Below are positions 28,338-37,850 of a DNA stretch of 64,000 nucleotides, piece by piece. A model generated the notes under the pieces. That model had not been told where the DNA came from. It saw only the letters and a program-made list of their open reading frames with translations, and made no database searches. The translations under genes and the position numbers were made by a program. The stretch is from Phyllobacterium bourgognense. GTDB lineage: Bacteria > Pseudomonadota > Alphaproteobacteria > Rhizobiales > Rhizobiaceae. The stretch lies in the NCBI RefSeq assembly GCF_003337575.1, contig NZ_QPJM01000010.1, positions 62,001 through 126,000 on the forward strand. The letters run 5' to 3'. The first letter of the stretch is position 1. Each line of letters starts with the position of its first letter.

Positions 28338-30704
28338 TTATTTATGCCTCATAATCACGAGAGTGATGTCGTCGTGTATCTTTTGGGTTCCAATATGGGC
28401 CATAAGATCTTCAAGAACTCCAGTTTTAATCTCTTCGGCGGTGCCACCATAACGTTGGCGTGCACTCTCGGAAAGGCGGTTGATACCGTAGAATGTCCCT
28501 TCCAGGTCCTCCGCCTCGGTCACGCCGTCGGTGTAGAGCACAATCACGTCGCCGCTGCTGAAAGGAATGGCGTGCGTTTCAACGAACGGCAATATGTCGA
28601 GTTCGAGACCAACCGGTAGGCCCAAGTTGAGCGTGTCGATACGTTCAACCGCTCCGCCCGCTCGAATGACGAGAACCTCCTCATGTTGGCCGGACAGCGT
28701 TATCCGCTCATCCTCATAGTCGAGGAAGGCCAGACTGAGATGCTTGTCGGTGTTCGTGCGCTCTATATTCTTGAATATCGCTCTGTTCAGCCGATCTAGA
28801 AACTGACGTGGATCGCCCTCACCCGTTTCTTGTAATGCGCGTACAATCGATTGGACCATCAGCATCAACACGCCGCTCTCCAGTCCATGACCGGTCACGT
28901 CGCCGATTCCGATCTTGACGCGTGACCCGTTCTGCAAGACGTCATAGTAGTCGCCGCCTACTTCGTCGGCCGGCCGCATATAGGCGGCGATTTCGATGCA
29001 AGGGATCGCTTCAAGCTCGTGCGCCCTCGGCAACACCATCAACTGAATTTGTCTGGCGACGGCTAGTTCTGCCCCGAGGCGTAGATTCTCGTCCTGCAAT
29101 TTACTATTTAGTGCGGAAATCTCTTGATTTGCGCCCTCAAGTTCGCTGGTTCGTTCGTCAACCAGGCGCTCAAGGTTTTCCGTATGAAAGCTGATCTGTT
29201 CGGCCATTCGGTTGAACGCGGCACCTGCTTCTCCAACTTCGTCGCGCGTGGGAATGTTCACTCGAACTGAGTAGTCCTTGGCCTGAAGCCGTCGGGCGGC
29301 ACTGGCAAGCGCGCTCAAACCCGCCGTGATCCGCTTTGAAATTCCGAGTACCGCTGCAAAAACGATCAAGAGCGAGACCGCGATTGCAATTATCTGGTAG
29401 ATCAGAATACGGTTTGTTGCTCGAGAAATACCGTCCTGAGCCGCAAATAATGCGGCATAAATCTCCCGTTCCGGAACGACGATCCCGACCGACATTGTTT
29501 CCGGCTTTATGGGCCCCGAACTCCAGAGATTTGTTGATCGCAATCTCTTGAGAACGACAATGTAAGGAACGCTCTCACCCCGGTTATCGAGCATAATATG
29601 CTGAATGACGCCGTCATTGTCCTGGTCGAGAGGCAGCGCAGCGATGGCTGGCTGCGTGCTGTGCCGAAGGGACCTCTCCAAGCCGGTAACGCCTTGCGTA
29701 CCCGTGTCGCTGGATGATTTGAGGCCGATGATCGCCTCACCGGCCGGATTTATCGCTAACACATTACCGTTCGACATCGTCAGGAAGCCGAACCCGGTTC
29801 CAGCGATCTTCACGTTCTCGACAATCTCAGCGAGCTGGTCGAGCGTGATATCTGCCCCTGCTGTACCGGCGACGCCGGTCCTGTCTTTTGTCCACAAAGG
29901 ATGAAAAAAACTGACGATCAGCTTTCCAGTGATGGCATCGGTGTAGGGTGCTGTCTGCGTGATATCGTCGGCGACCGGGCGGGAGGCTGGATCGCTGGCC
30001 CATTGTTGCCAGGAACCATAGATTCCTGGAAAGAAAAACTCCCAGAAATCGGCCTTGTTATGGCCGGGGTAGAGCCGGTCGAATGTCTGGGCCTGTTCGG
30101 TATAGGGCGCGGTCCTGAAGATCGGCGATTCCTTTGGACCTATATAGTACATCTGCAGCTTGGATGATCCGCCGGCCAATAGGCTCGGTGCAACGAGATC
30201 GAGCACGGCACTGTTGTCGATCGCCTGCTGGACGTCGTCACGTGGGGCGTGATTTGCACCTAGCAAATAGCCCCAGACGCTCACCACGGATGGTGCCCCG
30301 GGCAGGTTCTGCGCCCAATCGCCTTGTGGGTTGTAAACCACCGTCACAGAACCAGGAGCTTGCCGCGCCAGAGTCGTTCCTATCTGTTCTTGCCTCGCCG
30401 GCTCGTCGATCTGCGCTTGAATAACTCCAGCTAACGTTTTGACGTCCGCATGTACCCGGTCGACCAGAAGATCAACGCGCGAAGCAGTCGATTCGGCGTA
30501 GGAGCGAATATACTCCTGGTTTGTGGTCGTCAAACCTTGACCGACTTCCAAAGCCGCGTCCTGAGACAGCTTTTGCACGTTCCACAGCGCCAACCCGCCG
30601 CTAACAAGGAGATCGAACAAAACTGCGCCGCCGACGACCAACACGAACTTTGCGCGGAAGGAGCGCAGACCGAAGCGCTGCGTTTGCTCGCCGTCGGCGC
30701 TCAT
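28338..30704 (-). CDS. SpoIIE-type PP2C phosphatase with periplasmic sensor and HAMP domain
   Basis: The 788-residue membrane protein has a helix near residues 15-37, a large Cache-like periplasmic region to about 380, a second helix (ILIYQIIAIAVSLLIVFAAV), a HAMP domain, a coiled coil (RLVDERTSELEGANQEISAL) and a C-terminal phosphatase domain. Metal ligands are intact: VGGDYYDV, GDVTGHGLESG, LYTDGVTEAE and HDDITLVI. It should dephosphorylate the STAS partner(s) on sensing an outside signal, as RsbU or SiaA do. The start is the ATG overlapping the upstream methyltransferase stop (ATGA); a longer frame from 30866 is a shadow of that gene. Confidence 0.88.
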   Translation of the reverse strand: MSADGEQTQRFGLRSFRAKFVLVVGGAVLFDLLVSGGLALWNVQKLSQDAALEVGQGLTTTNQEYIRSYAESTASRVDLLVDRVHADVKTLAGVIQAQIDEPARQEQIGTTLARQAPGSVTVVYNPQGDWAQNLPGAPSVVSVWGYLLGANHAPRDDVQQAIDNSAVLDLVAPSLLAGGSSKLQMYYIGPKESPIFRTAPYTEQAQTFDRLYPGHNKADFWEFFFPGIYGSWQQWASDPASRPVADDITQTAPYTDAITGKLIVSFFHPLWTKDRTGVAGTAGADITLDQLAEIVENVKIAGTGFGFLTMSNGNVLAINPAGEAIIGLKSSSDTGTQGVTGLERSLRHSTQPAIAALPLDQDNDGVIQHIMLDNRGESVPYIVVLKRLRSTNLWSSGPIKPETMSVGIVVPEREIYAALFAAQDGISRATNRILIYQIIAIAVSLLIVFAAVLGISKRITAGLSALASAARRLQAKDYSVRVNIPTRDEVGEAGAAFNRMAEQISFHTENLERLVDERTSELEGANQEISALNSKLQDENLRLGAELAVARQIQLMVLPRAHELEAIPCIEIAAYMRPADEVGGDYYDVLQNGSRVKIGIGDVTGHGLESGVLMLMVQSIVRALQETGEGDPRQFLDRLNRAIFKNIERTNTDKHLSLAFLDYEDERITLSGQHEEVLVIRAGGAVERIDTLNLGLPVGLELDILPFVETHAIPFSSGDVIVLYTDGVTEAEDLEGTFYGINRLSESARQRYGGTAEEIKTGVLEDLMAHIGTQKIHDDITLVIMRHK

Positions 30705-31879
30705 AGCGGCTTTCGCCCGGATGCGACCCAGATCGGCCAGCCGGCATAGCCCTTGGGGTGAAGCGCCGCGAAGATATGGTCCTGAAAACCTTGCCGGAAC
30801 CGTTCGACGAAGTCCGGAGCAGCGCCGCGGTTGATGGCCATGTCGCCAGCATAGACGCTTTCCCACGCTGCGATCATATCGGCGAAGTCCTGAGGATCGC
30901 CGTCTAGGTTAGTGACCATGAACGATTCGACTTGAACATCGTCGAATCCTGCCTCCATCAGATACCGTCGGCTCTTCGGTCCGAGCTCGACGTCCATCTC
31001 GAAATGCTCAAACAGCTTCGCAACCTCGTTGTATGTCCACTGAATGCTCTCGGAGCGCGGTTCGCCGAGGCAGTGCGAATTCTTTTCATTGGTGACATAG
31101 ACGCGCCCACCCGGTTTGCATATCCGATAAAGCTCCTTCAGGATGAGTTCGGGCCGATTGAATATCTGCAGCGAATGCCGGCACGTCACCAAATCAAACT
31201 GATCTTCATCCAGCAGCATCTCTGACGCGTCGCCGTAGGTGTATTCAATACCGCGTATATGGAACGCTGCCGCCACGCTTCGCGCATAGGCCAGACTTGA
31301 TCTGGAGTGGTCAAGGGCAACGATTCGCGACGGTTGGAACTCCTTTTGCACGAGCACGGCGAAATCACCGATTCCGCAGCAAATGTCGGCCATGACGATA
31401 CCGGCTTGCATGCCATGGCGTGGCAGGATCGTCCGCTCATGCCGCCAGGTCATCTTCGTCTGCGTACGAAGAATCGGAATGAATCCGCCTTCTTCTAGGA
31501 AACTCTGTCCAGGATAAAACTCGCTGTCGTACTCCTCGACGGTGATGTTTGGTTCAATTCCGCTTAAGCGGCCGAATTTTTGCGTCGTCCATCCGACGAC
31601 GCTTGATGTGACAACCACGAACTTGAGATCGGGGTGAGCTCGACAGGCATCGATGATGACGCGTGAGAACGCATGAAATGCCGTGTTGTTCATTTGCGTC
31701 AAGCGTCTGATGTTCACGTACAGGACACCGCGGACGCGATTAATGGAATCCTTCAACAGCGCTATACTGGGTGCAAGCTCATCAATCGTTTGGGGCCTTA
31801 CCACCCCTGAAATCGAAAACTCCTGGTTGTTCGAGTCATATCGCGCTTTAAAATGCGGAAGAGCGTCGTATGGAGTCAA
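30701..31879 (-). CDS. STAS-methyltransferase fusion protein
   Basis: The 392-residue protein has an N-terminal STAS-like domain (about residues 1-125; VLYVNIRRLTQMNNTAFHAF lies where antagonists are phosphorylated). It is followed by a class I SAM-dependent methyltransferase (glycine motif VMADICCGIGDFAVL near residue 165, then VALDHS, FDLVTCRHSL and ELYRICKPGGRVYV). The substrate is unknown. The fusion would let a partner switch control a methyltransferase directly. It overlaps both neighbours by 4 bp, so the three genes are translationally coupled. Confidence 0.78.
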   Translation of the reverse strand: MTPYDALPHFKARYDSNNQEFSISGVVRPQTIDELAPSIALLKDSINRVRGVLYVNIRRLTQMNNTAFHAFSRVIIDACRAHPDLKFVVVTSSVVGWTTQKFGRLSGIEPNITVEEYDSEFYPGQSFLEEGGFIPILRTQTKMTWRHERTILPRHGMQAGIVMADICCGIGDFAVLVQKEFQPSRIVALDHSRSSLAYARSVAAAFHIRGIEYTYGDASEMLLDEDQFDLVTCRHSLQIFNRPELILKELYRICKPGGRVYVTNEKNSHCLGEPRSESIQWTYNEVAKLFEHFEMDVELGPKSRRYLMEAGFDDVQVESFMVTNLDGDPQDFADMIAAWESVYAGDMAINRGAAPDFVERFRQGFQDHIFAALHPKGYAGWPIWVASGRKPL

Positions 31880-32397
31880 TGTGGCAGCTCCTCAAGTGAG
31901 AGATCCACCAGGAGCGTGATCATATTCGCGTCGGCCTGCTTAAGCTGCAACGTCGCGTTGTAGGTAACAGCCAGCTCCAGGAGCACGACTTCACGGCTGG
32001 GCGCGACATCGCCGGATACTGAGTTGAGGTATCGCTCCCGAGCTTCGGACCCAGCAGCCTGCGACACCGCATTTTCATAGAACTGTCGCTCGTCCCGCGT
32101 GCATGGGAAGGTCAATTCGATCCTATCCGTCCCGCCTTGACGAGACACCCTGCAGGCCAAGTCACCGCCGGGATGGCGCGTGCGAAAGGCCACCTCCAAT
32201 AATTCATTGAATGCAGAAGAAAACAGATTTGAATGCCGCACGGAATCGGATCTGTTGTGGCTGATCATGCGCGCCAGATAAGTCGCTATGTGGTCGCAGT
32301 GAAACCACGCCGAGAGGAACGCTTTGATATCCATGTCGAACTGGATCACAGGTTCAAAAACAGCTTCGCCGGCTACGTGCTTTGCGGTAACAGTCAT
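31876..32397 (-). CDS. Degenerate HATPase-like protein of the partner-switch set
   Basis: The 173-residue soluble protein contains SNLFSSAFNELLEVAFRTR, which resembles an N-box, but I see no G1 or G2 glycine motif, so ATP binding is doubtful. Its general plan recalls the slr1658-type protein at 27775-28335, of which it may be a distant paralogue. It is the first gene of the overlapping set with the STAS-methyltransferase and phosphatase. Probable role: binding partner of one of the STAS domains (inference). Confidence 0.6.
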   Translation of the reverse strand: MTVTAKHVAGEAVFEPVIQFDMDIKAFLSAWFHCDHIATYLARMISHNRSDSVRHSNLFSSAFNELLEVAFRTRHPGGDLACRVSRQGGTDRIELTFPCTRDERQFYENAVSQAAGSEARERYLNSVSGDVAPSREVVLLELAVTYNATLQLKQADANMITLLVDLSLEELPH

Positions 32398-32555
32398 TCG
32401 CGTTCCCCACTTAGTTTTATCCGCATAGAGCCGACCGAAGCAAGCGCAGTCCCCGGCGGCATGGTATCGGATACCTGATCCGGCGTAGCTTCACCACAAA
32501 TCTTTGCATTCGCCCCTCCCCAAGCTGAACCTTCCTGCAGCGCAGGTTCCAAGCC

Positions 32556-34316
32556 CTACATCGCGCGATTCCGGCCCCCAGTTGTACCCACTGGGGTCGG
32601 TGCGGACCGCCTGATGAAATCGCGCGTCACCTCACCTGCCATTGGCTGCCCAAGTAAATAGCCTTGAAGATAATCACAATCCTCCTCGATCAGCCAACTC
32701 GCTTGCCCCGGCGTCTCAACTCCCTCAGCCGTTACGCTCATTCCAAGACCATGTGCCAAGCCTATGATCGATCGCACGATCGCTTGGCTCTTTTGGTCGG
32801 TTTCCAAGTCATCTATAAAATATTGGTCGATTTTCAAAGTATCGAACGGGAAGTTCTTGAGGTAACTCAAAGAGGAATATCGGGTACCAAAATCATCAAG
32901 GGAAATGCGGATCCCCAAGACACTCAGGGTATTCAATGTGTCGAGATTGTCGACGGTCTTCTCTAGGAGAACGGTCTCTGTTATTTCAAGTTCAAGCCGG
33001 TCGGCCCGGATCCCAACCGCGTCTATGACCTGCGCAACCGTATCTGTGAGTGCACCGCTAAGGAACTGCGCTGGTGACAGGTTCACGGCGACGGTCATCC
33101 AAGACGGCCATGTCCTTGCCTGGCGACAGGCTTGCTCGAGTACCCACCGCCCAATGTGATCCATGATACCGTCGGCTTCGGCGATCGGTATAAAGACGCT
33201 CGGGGGAATGATTCCAAATTCGGGGTGATGCCATCGCAATAGCGCTTCAAAGCCAACTACCGATGAAGGGGGCCGAAAAATCGGTTGATACTCCAGATAG
33301 AGTTCACCATGTGCGAGGGCGGCCCGTAGGCTGCGTCGTAAATTTTCGCGCTGTTCAAGCAGGAGCAGCATCGAGCGGTTAAAGATTCGCGCGCAGCCCC
33401 GTCCATCTCGTTTGGCTGCATAGAGAGCAATGTCCGCGGCCTTCATCAATTGCTCGCTCTCCGTTCCATGCTCCAGTCCGAAAGCGATCCCGATACTCGC
33501 GCCGATGAAGACGGGAATGCCGTTGATGAGAAACGGTGCCTTAAGTGTATCGACCAACGATGCTGCCAGGCGTTCGGCTTCAGCGGGCTGCTCCTTTCCC
33601 GACTGAATGACGGCAAACTCATCCCCAGCATATCGATATGCGAATTCGCCTTCCTGCAACTCGTTCCGGATGCGGTCTGCGACGAGCTGAAGCAACGTAT
33701 CGCCCGCTCCATGACCGAGGGTGTCGTTGACCGCCTTGAAGTCGTCGAGATCGATTTGCAGCAGGGCCGCCTTTTCCTTCGATCCATCGATACCCGAGAG
33801 GGTTCGCTGCAGGCTTTCGCTGAATCGCCGTCGATTCTCCAATCCGGTCAGCGCGTCGTGCGATGCCTGATGCAAGAGCGTTATACGCTCCTGCATTTCC
33901 ACCGAGCTCGGCTTACGGCGCTCCGTCGTTCTTTCAATAATTGCGAGTCCATCTGCAGCGCCGAAGACAAAAACGGAACCTTGCACCTGGCTTTGCGAGT
34001 CCCCCAACTCAACATTTGTCGGTGGGGCACCCCGAAGCACGCGATCCAGTTCTGCGCGGAGCTGAGAATCGAGAAAGCTCGGATAGACCTCCCAGACAGG
34101 GATTCCTGTCGCTGGCGCATGGCCGCCGATATTCTTGAGGTTTGCTGAGTGGTGCGTCAACCGAAGATTGCGATCATAAAATGACACGAGTTCAGCCGTG
34201 TTTGCCAAAAGCTCTACGAGACATGCCTCGCCAGCAACGAAATGGCCTGAGGATGCCCTCGTGGCTTCGTTACTCGACGCCTTCGGGCGCAAGAGCCAAC
34301 TCCAAAGTTGGGACAA
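32556..34316 (-). CDS. GGDEF-EAL cyclic di-GMP protein with PAS-like N terminus
   Basis: The 586-residue cytoplasmic protein has a PAS-like region (about residues 30-130), a GGDEF domain with signature RYAGDEFAV (Ala for the first Gly, near residue 227) and an EAL domain. The EAL catalytic set looks complete: GFEALLRW, VAVNLSP, LEITETV, LDDFGTRYSSL, LKIDQYFI and TAEGVE. It may be a phosphodiesterase, with the AGDEF domain active or acting as a GTP sensor. It is 158 bp upstream of the partner-switch set, so has its own promoter or joins a longer unit. c-di-GMP commonly controls polysaccharide synthases like the one nearby. The 448 bp upstream (34317-34764) hold no gene I can support. Confidence 0.9.
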   Translation of the reverse strand: MSQLWSWLLRPKASSNEATRASSGHFVAGEACLVELLANTAELVSFYDRNLRLTHHSANLKNIGGHAPATGIPVWEVYPSFLDSQLRAELDRVLRGAPPTNVELGDSQSQVQGSVFVFGAADGLAIIERTTERRKPSSVEMQERITLLHQASHDALTGLENRRRFSESLQRTLSGIDGSKEKAALLQIDLDDFKAVNDTLGHGAGDTLLQLVADRIRNELQEGEFAYRYAGDEFAVIQSGKEQPAEAERLAASLVDTLKAPFLINGIPVFIGASIGIAFGLEHGTESEQLMKAADIALYAAKRDGRGCARIFNRSMLLLLEQRENLRRSLRAALAHGELYLEYQPIFRPPSSVVGFEALLRWHHPEFGIIPPSVFIPIAEADGIMDHIGRWVLEQACRQARTWPSWMTVAVNLSPAQFLSGALTDTVAQVIDAVGIRADRLELEITETVLLEKTVDNLDTLNTLSVLGIRISLDDFGTRYSSLSYLKNFPFDTLKIDQYFIDDLETDQKSQAIVRSIIGLAHGLGMSVTAEGVETPGQASWLIEEDCDYLQGYLLGQPMAGEVTRDFIRRSAPTPVGTTGGRNRAM

Positions 34317-34764
34317 AATCTGCGTCTCCTCACCCCTATAGTGAGGTTAGATAGCATAACCATAAACGAGAGGACAAAGAGTTTTGGTGTACTGCGTTAA
34401 TAGTCACGCAGGGATTCTCACATTGTTCCGGCTTAACGGTTGAAGCCGTATTGGTTGCGCACTGAGTTAGCTAACGGAATTGGCCGCCGTGTTTCGATCA
34501 AGTTCCGCACGTTATACGATTTCGGACCACATACGCTTGAAGATGCTGAAAACGCGCATTCGGATTGAACCTGAGGGTCTGCAACTCTCTATAGTCGCGC
34601 CATTAACCAAGTGATACGTACCGCAGCGATGCTCCCTTACCGCTCGGGGCTATTTGCATTGCACCGCGCTTCACCGTCATGCTTTCCTCAACACACGTCT
34701 TCCCTTACAATACTTCCCGACATGTGAAATGCCAAAACGGCCGTCGAAAAAAGGAGGGCCACCC

Positions 34765-35274
34765 ATGGATGCTGCCACACTGCGCGCCATTCAGGCGCCG
34801 ATCAAGGAGCGTTACAAAACCGATCCGAAGGACGCATATATCACGTTGAAGGCGTACGGAACGCTCGATGATCAAAATATCGCCTGCAGAGTGGAGACTG
34901 GACGCCTTCTCGCTGTTGCGGGCCTGCATCCCGCGACTGGGGGGACCGGCCTGGAACTGTGCTCCGGTGACATGCTGCTCGAAGCGCTCGTTGCCTGCGC
35001 GGGCGTGACCATGAAGGCAGTGGCGACGGCGCTGGAGATTCCGCTTCAATCGGCTGCCGTCTCGGCCGAAGGGGATCTCGATTTCCGCGGTACCCTCGGC
35101 GTTGCCAAGGATGCTGCAGTTGGCTTTGCCCAAATTCGCCTATTCTTCGACGTTGAAACGGACGCACCGCAAGACAAGCTCGACCAGCTCCTCAAGCTTA
35201 CCGAACGCTACTGCGTGGTGTACCAGACCATTCGCAACGGACCGCCCGTCGAGGTGATGCTGCGGCGTTCATGA
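34765..35274 (+). CDS. OsmC family peroxiredoxin-like protein
   Basis: The 169-residue protein carries the OsmC arrangement with two redox-active cysteines, in LVACAGVTMKAVA and ERYCVVYQTI. OsmC/Ohr-type proteins reduce organic hydroperoxides. The ATG was chosen because AGGAGG lies just upstream; an earlier in-frame start at 34654 has no such support. It stands alone; the 213 bp to the convergent aldo/keto reductase hold no gene. Confidence 0.85.
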   Translation: MDAATLRAIQAPIKERYKTDPKDAYITLKAYGTLDDQNIACRVETGRLLAVAGLHPATGGTGLELCSGDMLLEALVACAGVTMKAVATALEIPLQSAAVSAEGDLDFRGTLGVAKDAAVGFAQIRLFFDVETDAPQDKLDQLLKLTERYCVVYQTIRNGPPVEVMLRRS

Positions 35275-35487
35275 CGCTCTTGTTCGAAAGGGGCGGGTCG
35301 AATTCGGGTGCCAGGTAGGTCGTTGTCTCGGGTTCAAGGTGCTCTCTAGGCCACCGATTGCCGCAATCGTGAAGCAATCAATCGCTTGCGCTGGGTGGTT
35401 CTCACAGGATGAAGCGCACCGGAAAATCATAGCCGGCCAGCGCCCCGCTGCTTGATCGCCTTCAGAACATGCTTGGCCCCGGACTGA

Positions 35488-36363
35488 TTAGCCCGCCTTC
35501 CACGCCTTCCCTTCCGCATCGAGCGCAGCGAATTCTTGGTTGGAAAGTTCGATTGCCGCGGCCGCGACGTTTTCCGCGAGATGCACCGCCCTGGACGTAC
35601 CCGGGATAGGCAGCATCACCGGGCTGCGCTTCAAGACCCAGGCCAGCGCGATCTGGCTTGGACCGGCCTCGTGAGCTGAGGCTATCTTGTCGAGAAGAGA
35701 TCCGGGCTTTGCCAGATCGCCCGCTGCAAGCGGGAACCACGGAATGAAACCGATGTCGTTTTCGCTGCAATAGTCGAGCACGTCCTCGCTGGTTCGATCG
35801 ACAAGGTTGTACCGGTTTTGGACCGTGGCCACTTTGAAATGCTTTGATGCGGACTTGATGTCGGCAACCGATACCTCGCTCAGGCCCGCATGACGGATTA
35901 CACCATCATCAAGAAGCTTCTTTACCGCCGAAAACTGCTCGTCTCTCGGCACGTTCGCGTCGATCCGGTGCAATTGCCAGAGACCGATCTGTTCCACACC
36001 AAGCCGGCGGCAGCTGGCATAGGCCTGCTGAATCAAATATTCCGGTCGACCGAGCGGCGTCCACAGGTTCGGGCCCGTGCGTGCGAGCCCAGCTTTCGTT
36101 GCGATCAACATATCGCCATAGGGGTGCAACGCTTCCTTGATCAACTCTTCGGAGACGTTAGGACCGTAGGAATCGGCGGTATCGATGAAATTCACGCCGA
36201 ATTCGGGAAGGCGCTCCAACGTACGGATCGCTTCGGCACGATCGGCCGGTTCGCCCCATATCCCCGGACCCGTAATGCGCATGGCACCGAAGCCGAGGCG
36301 ATTGATCTCGATGTCTCCGCCAATTCTGAATGTGCCCGAAAGCGCTGCATTGGATTTGGACAT
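35488..36363 (-). CDS. Aldo/keto reductase
   Basis: The 291-residue TIM-barrel NADPH oxidoreductase has the catalytic Asp and Tyr in [17 protein letters not shown], Lys in LIATKAG, His in WQLHRID and the C-terminal cofactor loop MLPIPGTSR. The family reduces aldehydes and ketones; the substrate is not predictable. AAAGGATAGG precedes the ATG. Confidence 0.9.
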   Translation of the reverse strand: MSKSNAALSGTFRIGGDIEINRLGFGAMRITGPGIWGEPADRAEAIRTLERLPEFGVNFIDTADSYGPNVSEELIKEALHPYGDMLIATKAGLARTGPNLWTPLGRPEYLIQQAYASCRRLGVEQIGLWQLHRIDANVPRDEQFSAVKKLLDDGVIRHAGLSEVSVADIKSASKHFKVATVQNRYNLVDRTSEDVLDYCSENDIGFIPWFPLAAGDLAKPGSLLDKIASAHEAGPSQIALAWVLKRSPVMLPIPGTSRAVHLAENVAAAAIELSNQEFAALDAEGKAWKAG

Positions 36364-36558
36364 GTCCTATCCTTTCGTTCGACCGCCAGATAAGTGTGCT
36401 ACATTAAACCCTGCGGCCATTCGTTCGACAAATCACTGAAGATTTACTTTGCCGTCGATCGCGATTTTGACTGGAACAAAATCTTCGGCGGTTCATTTTC
36501 TTTTCGCCTGATAGCAGCACCGTGCAATCAGATCAGTCGGTCCAAATGGAGAACTTTC

Positions 36559-36807
36559 ATGCATCTCACCTATCATGTCCATGCCCATGACGGCGGCTGG
36601 GCCTACAAGCTCGGAGACGTCTGGTCCGAAAAGTTTCCCTCCCATGACGCTGCGTTGAGAGCTGCCAGGGAGGCAGCCAAACGCCAGCAGATTGGTGGCG
36701 AGGATGCCCAGATCAGCTATGAAACCTCAGATGGCACATGGCATCAGGAATCGATCAGGGGAAGCGACCGGCCTGAAGTCGATGTCGAGGATGACGCCAA
36801 AACTTGA
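36559..36807 (+). CDS. DUF2188 family protein
   Basis: The 82-residue protein starts MHLTYHVHAHDGGWAYKLGD and has the DUF2188 pattern of W.....E.FPSHD.AL.AA...A, then a short WHQE segment. Function unknown; members are small, soluble proteins common in rhizobia. GGAGAA lies upstream of the ATG. It is followed after 16 bp by a glutathione S-transferase gene. Confidence 0.7.
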   Translation: MHLTYHVHAHDGGWAYKLGDVWSEKFPSHDAALRAAREAAKRQQIGGEDAQISYETSDGTWHQESIRGSDRPEVDVEDDAKT

Positions 36808-36823
36808 TGGAGCAAAGGTTGTC

Positions 36824-37453
36824 ATGAGCAAATATGTTCTCATCGGATCGAAAGGTTGCGGGTCGGTTGTCATCGAATTGGCAATGCTCAAAGCCGGCGC
36901 TGAATTCGAACTCGAAGAGATCCCCTATCTCGAGCCGGGCCCCGATCGCGACCGTTTGCTGGAATTGAATCCGCTCGGACAAGTTCCGACGCTGATCATG
37001 CCGGACGGCGATGTCATGACCGAAAGCGCGGCGATTATCCTTCATCTGGCCGACGCGTTTCCTGATGCAAAACTTGCGCCTGCAACCAGCGACCGTCAAC
37101 GGCCGGCATTTCTCCGCTGGCTCATTTACCTCGTCAGCGAGATCTACCCGACGTCCACATTCAGCGATGATCCTGCCCGCTGGCAACTACCGAAAGATGC
37201 ACAGGACGGTTACAAGCGGACTGTCGATCAATATCGCAAAACATTGTGGGGACACGTGGAAGACGTCGCCGATACACCCTGTTTTCTCGGCAATGATTTC
37301 AGCGCGATCGACCTTTATATCGCGGTCATGCGCAACTGGCGGCCCGGAAGGAAAGAATTCTCGCAATCCTTTCCAAAACTCACCGAAATCGCCGACAATA
37401 TAGCCAACGACCCGATGTTCTCGGGCGTTCTGAAGCGCAACTTCGATACGTGA
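36824..37453 (+). CDS. Glutathione S-transferase family protein
   Basis: The 209-residue protein has an N-terminal thioredoxin-like domain (KYVLIGSKGCGSVVIELAML, then NPLGQVPTLIMPDG and TESAAIILHLAD) and a helical C-terminal domain (FSAIDLYIAVM). The ESAAI motif binds the gamma-glutamyl part of glutathione. It probably detoxifies electrophiles. The ATG was chosen for AAAGG just upstream; the earlier frame overlaps the DUF2188 gene. Confidence 0.88.
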   Translation: MSKYVLIGSKGCGSVVIELAMLKAGAEFELEEIPYLEPGPDRDRLLELNPLGQVPTLIMPDGDVMTESAAIILHLADAFPDAKLAPATSDRQRPAFLRWLIYLVSEIYPTSTFSDDPARWQLPKDAQDGYKRTVDQYRKTLWGHVEDVADTPCFLGNDFSAIDLYIAVMRNWRPGRKEFSQSFPKLTEIADNIANDPMFSGVLKRNFDT

Positions 37454-37454
37454 C

Positions 37455-37712
37455 CTAGGATCTCTTCACCGGATAATCGACAAATATGCGAGCCTCTTTG
37501 GCTGCTTCGATAAACGCTGAGCGGCATTCAGTAACTGTTACCTTACCATCCAGCGCATCAAGACATTTCTGCCTTGCCGCCTTCAGTTTGACGCCGTCAT
37601 GAATTGGCCAGTTCATCAACAGAACTTCGGCGGCCTCTGGGGCAGACGCGATGTTCCGGGACTTTCCGGCAGGCTGGATTTCGATGGTCACAGAGGGAAA
37701 CGGTGTGGTCAT
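37455..37712 (-). CDS. DUF982 domain protein (second copy)
   Basis: Shown from MTTPFPSVTIEIQPAG, this 85-residue protein has the DUF982 plan: EAAEVLLMNWP, then LKAARQKCLDALDG, then CRSAFIEAAKEA. A start at 37784 would add 24 residues of no evident homology. It is one base away from the convergent glutathione S-transferase stop. It is diverged from the copy at 7459-7716. Confidence 0.72.
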   Translation of the reverse strand: MTTPFPSVTIEIQPAGKSRNIASAPEAAEVLLMNWPIHDGVKLKAARQKCLDALDGKVTVTECRSAFIEAAKEARIFVDYPVKRS

Positions 37713-37850
37713 AGCGCAACCTAACGTTTCAATGTGACAGTTGTTCCATGACGATTTTTGTCTGCCGGACTTCAGGGGATACATCCTGCTGCAACAAAAC
37801 CGGTGCCGCCACGTTTCGTATGGAATAGACCTGTGCAGACGGAGCCAACC

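Noticed and set aside
30705-30866. N-terminal extension of the SpoIIE phosphatase frame
   Set aside because: It overlaps the methyltransferase in another frame and looks like random Arg-rich translation; the ATGA overlap start fits better.
34430-34460. Inverted repeat CGGCTT/AAGCCG upstream of the OsmC gene
   Set aside because: Short stem, no T-run and no nearby stop codon; not supported as a terminator or operator.
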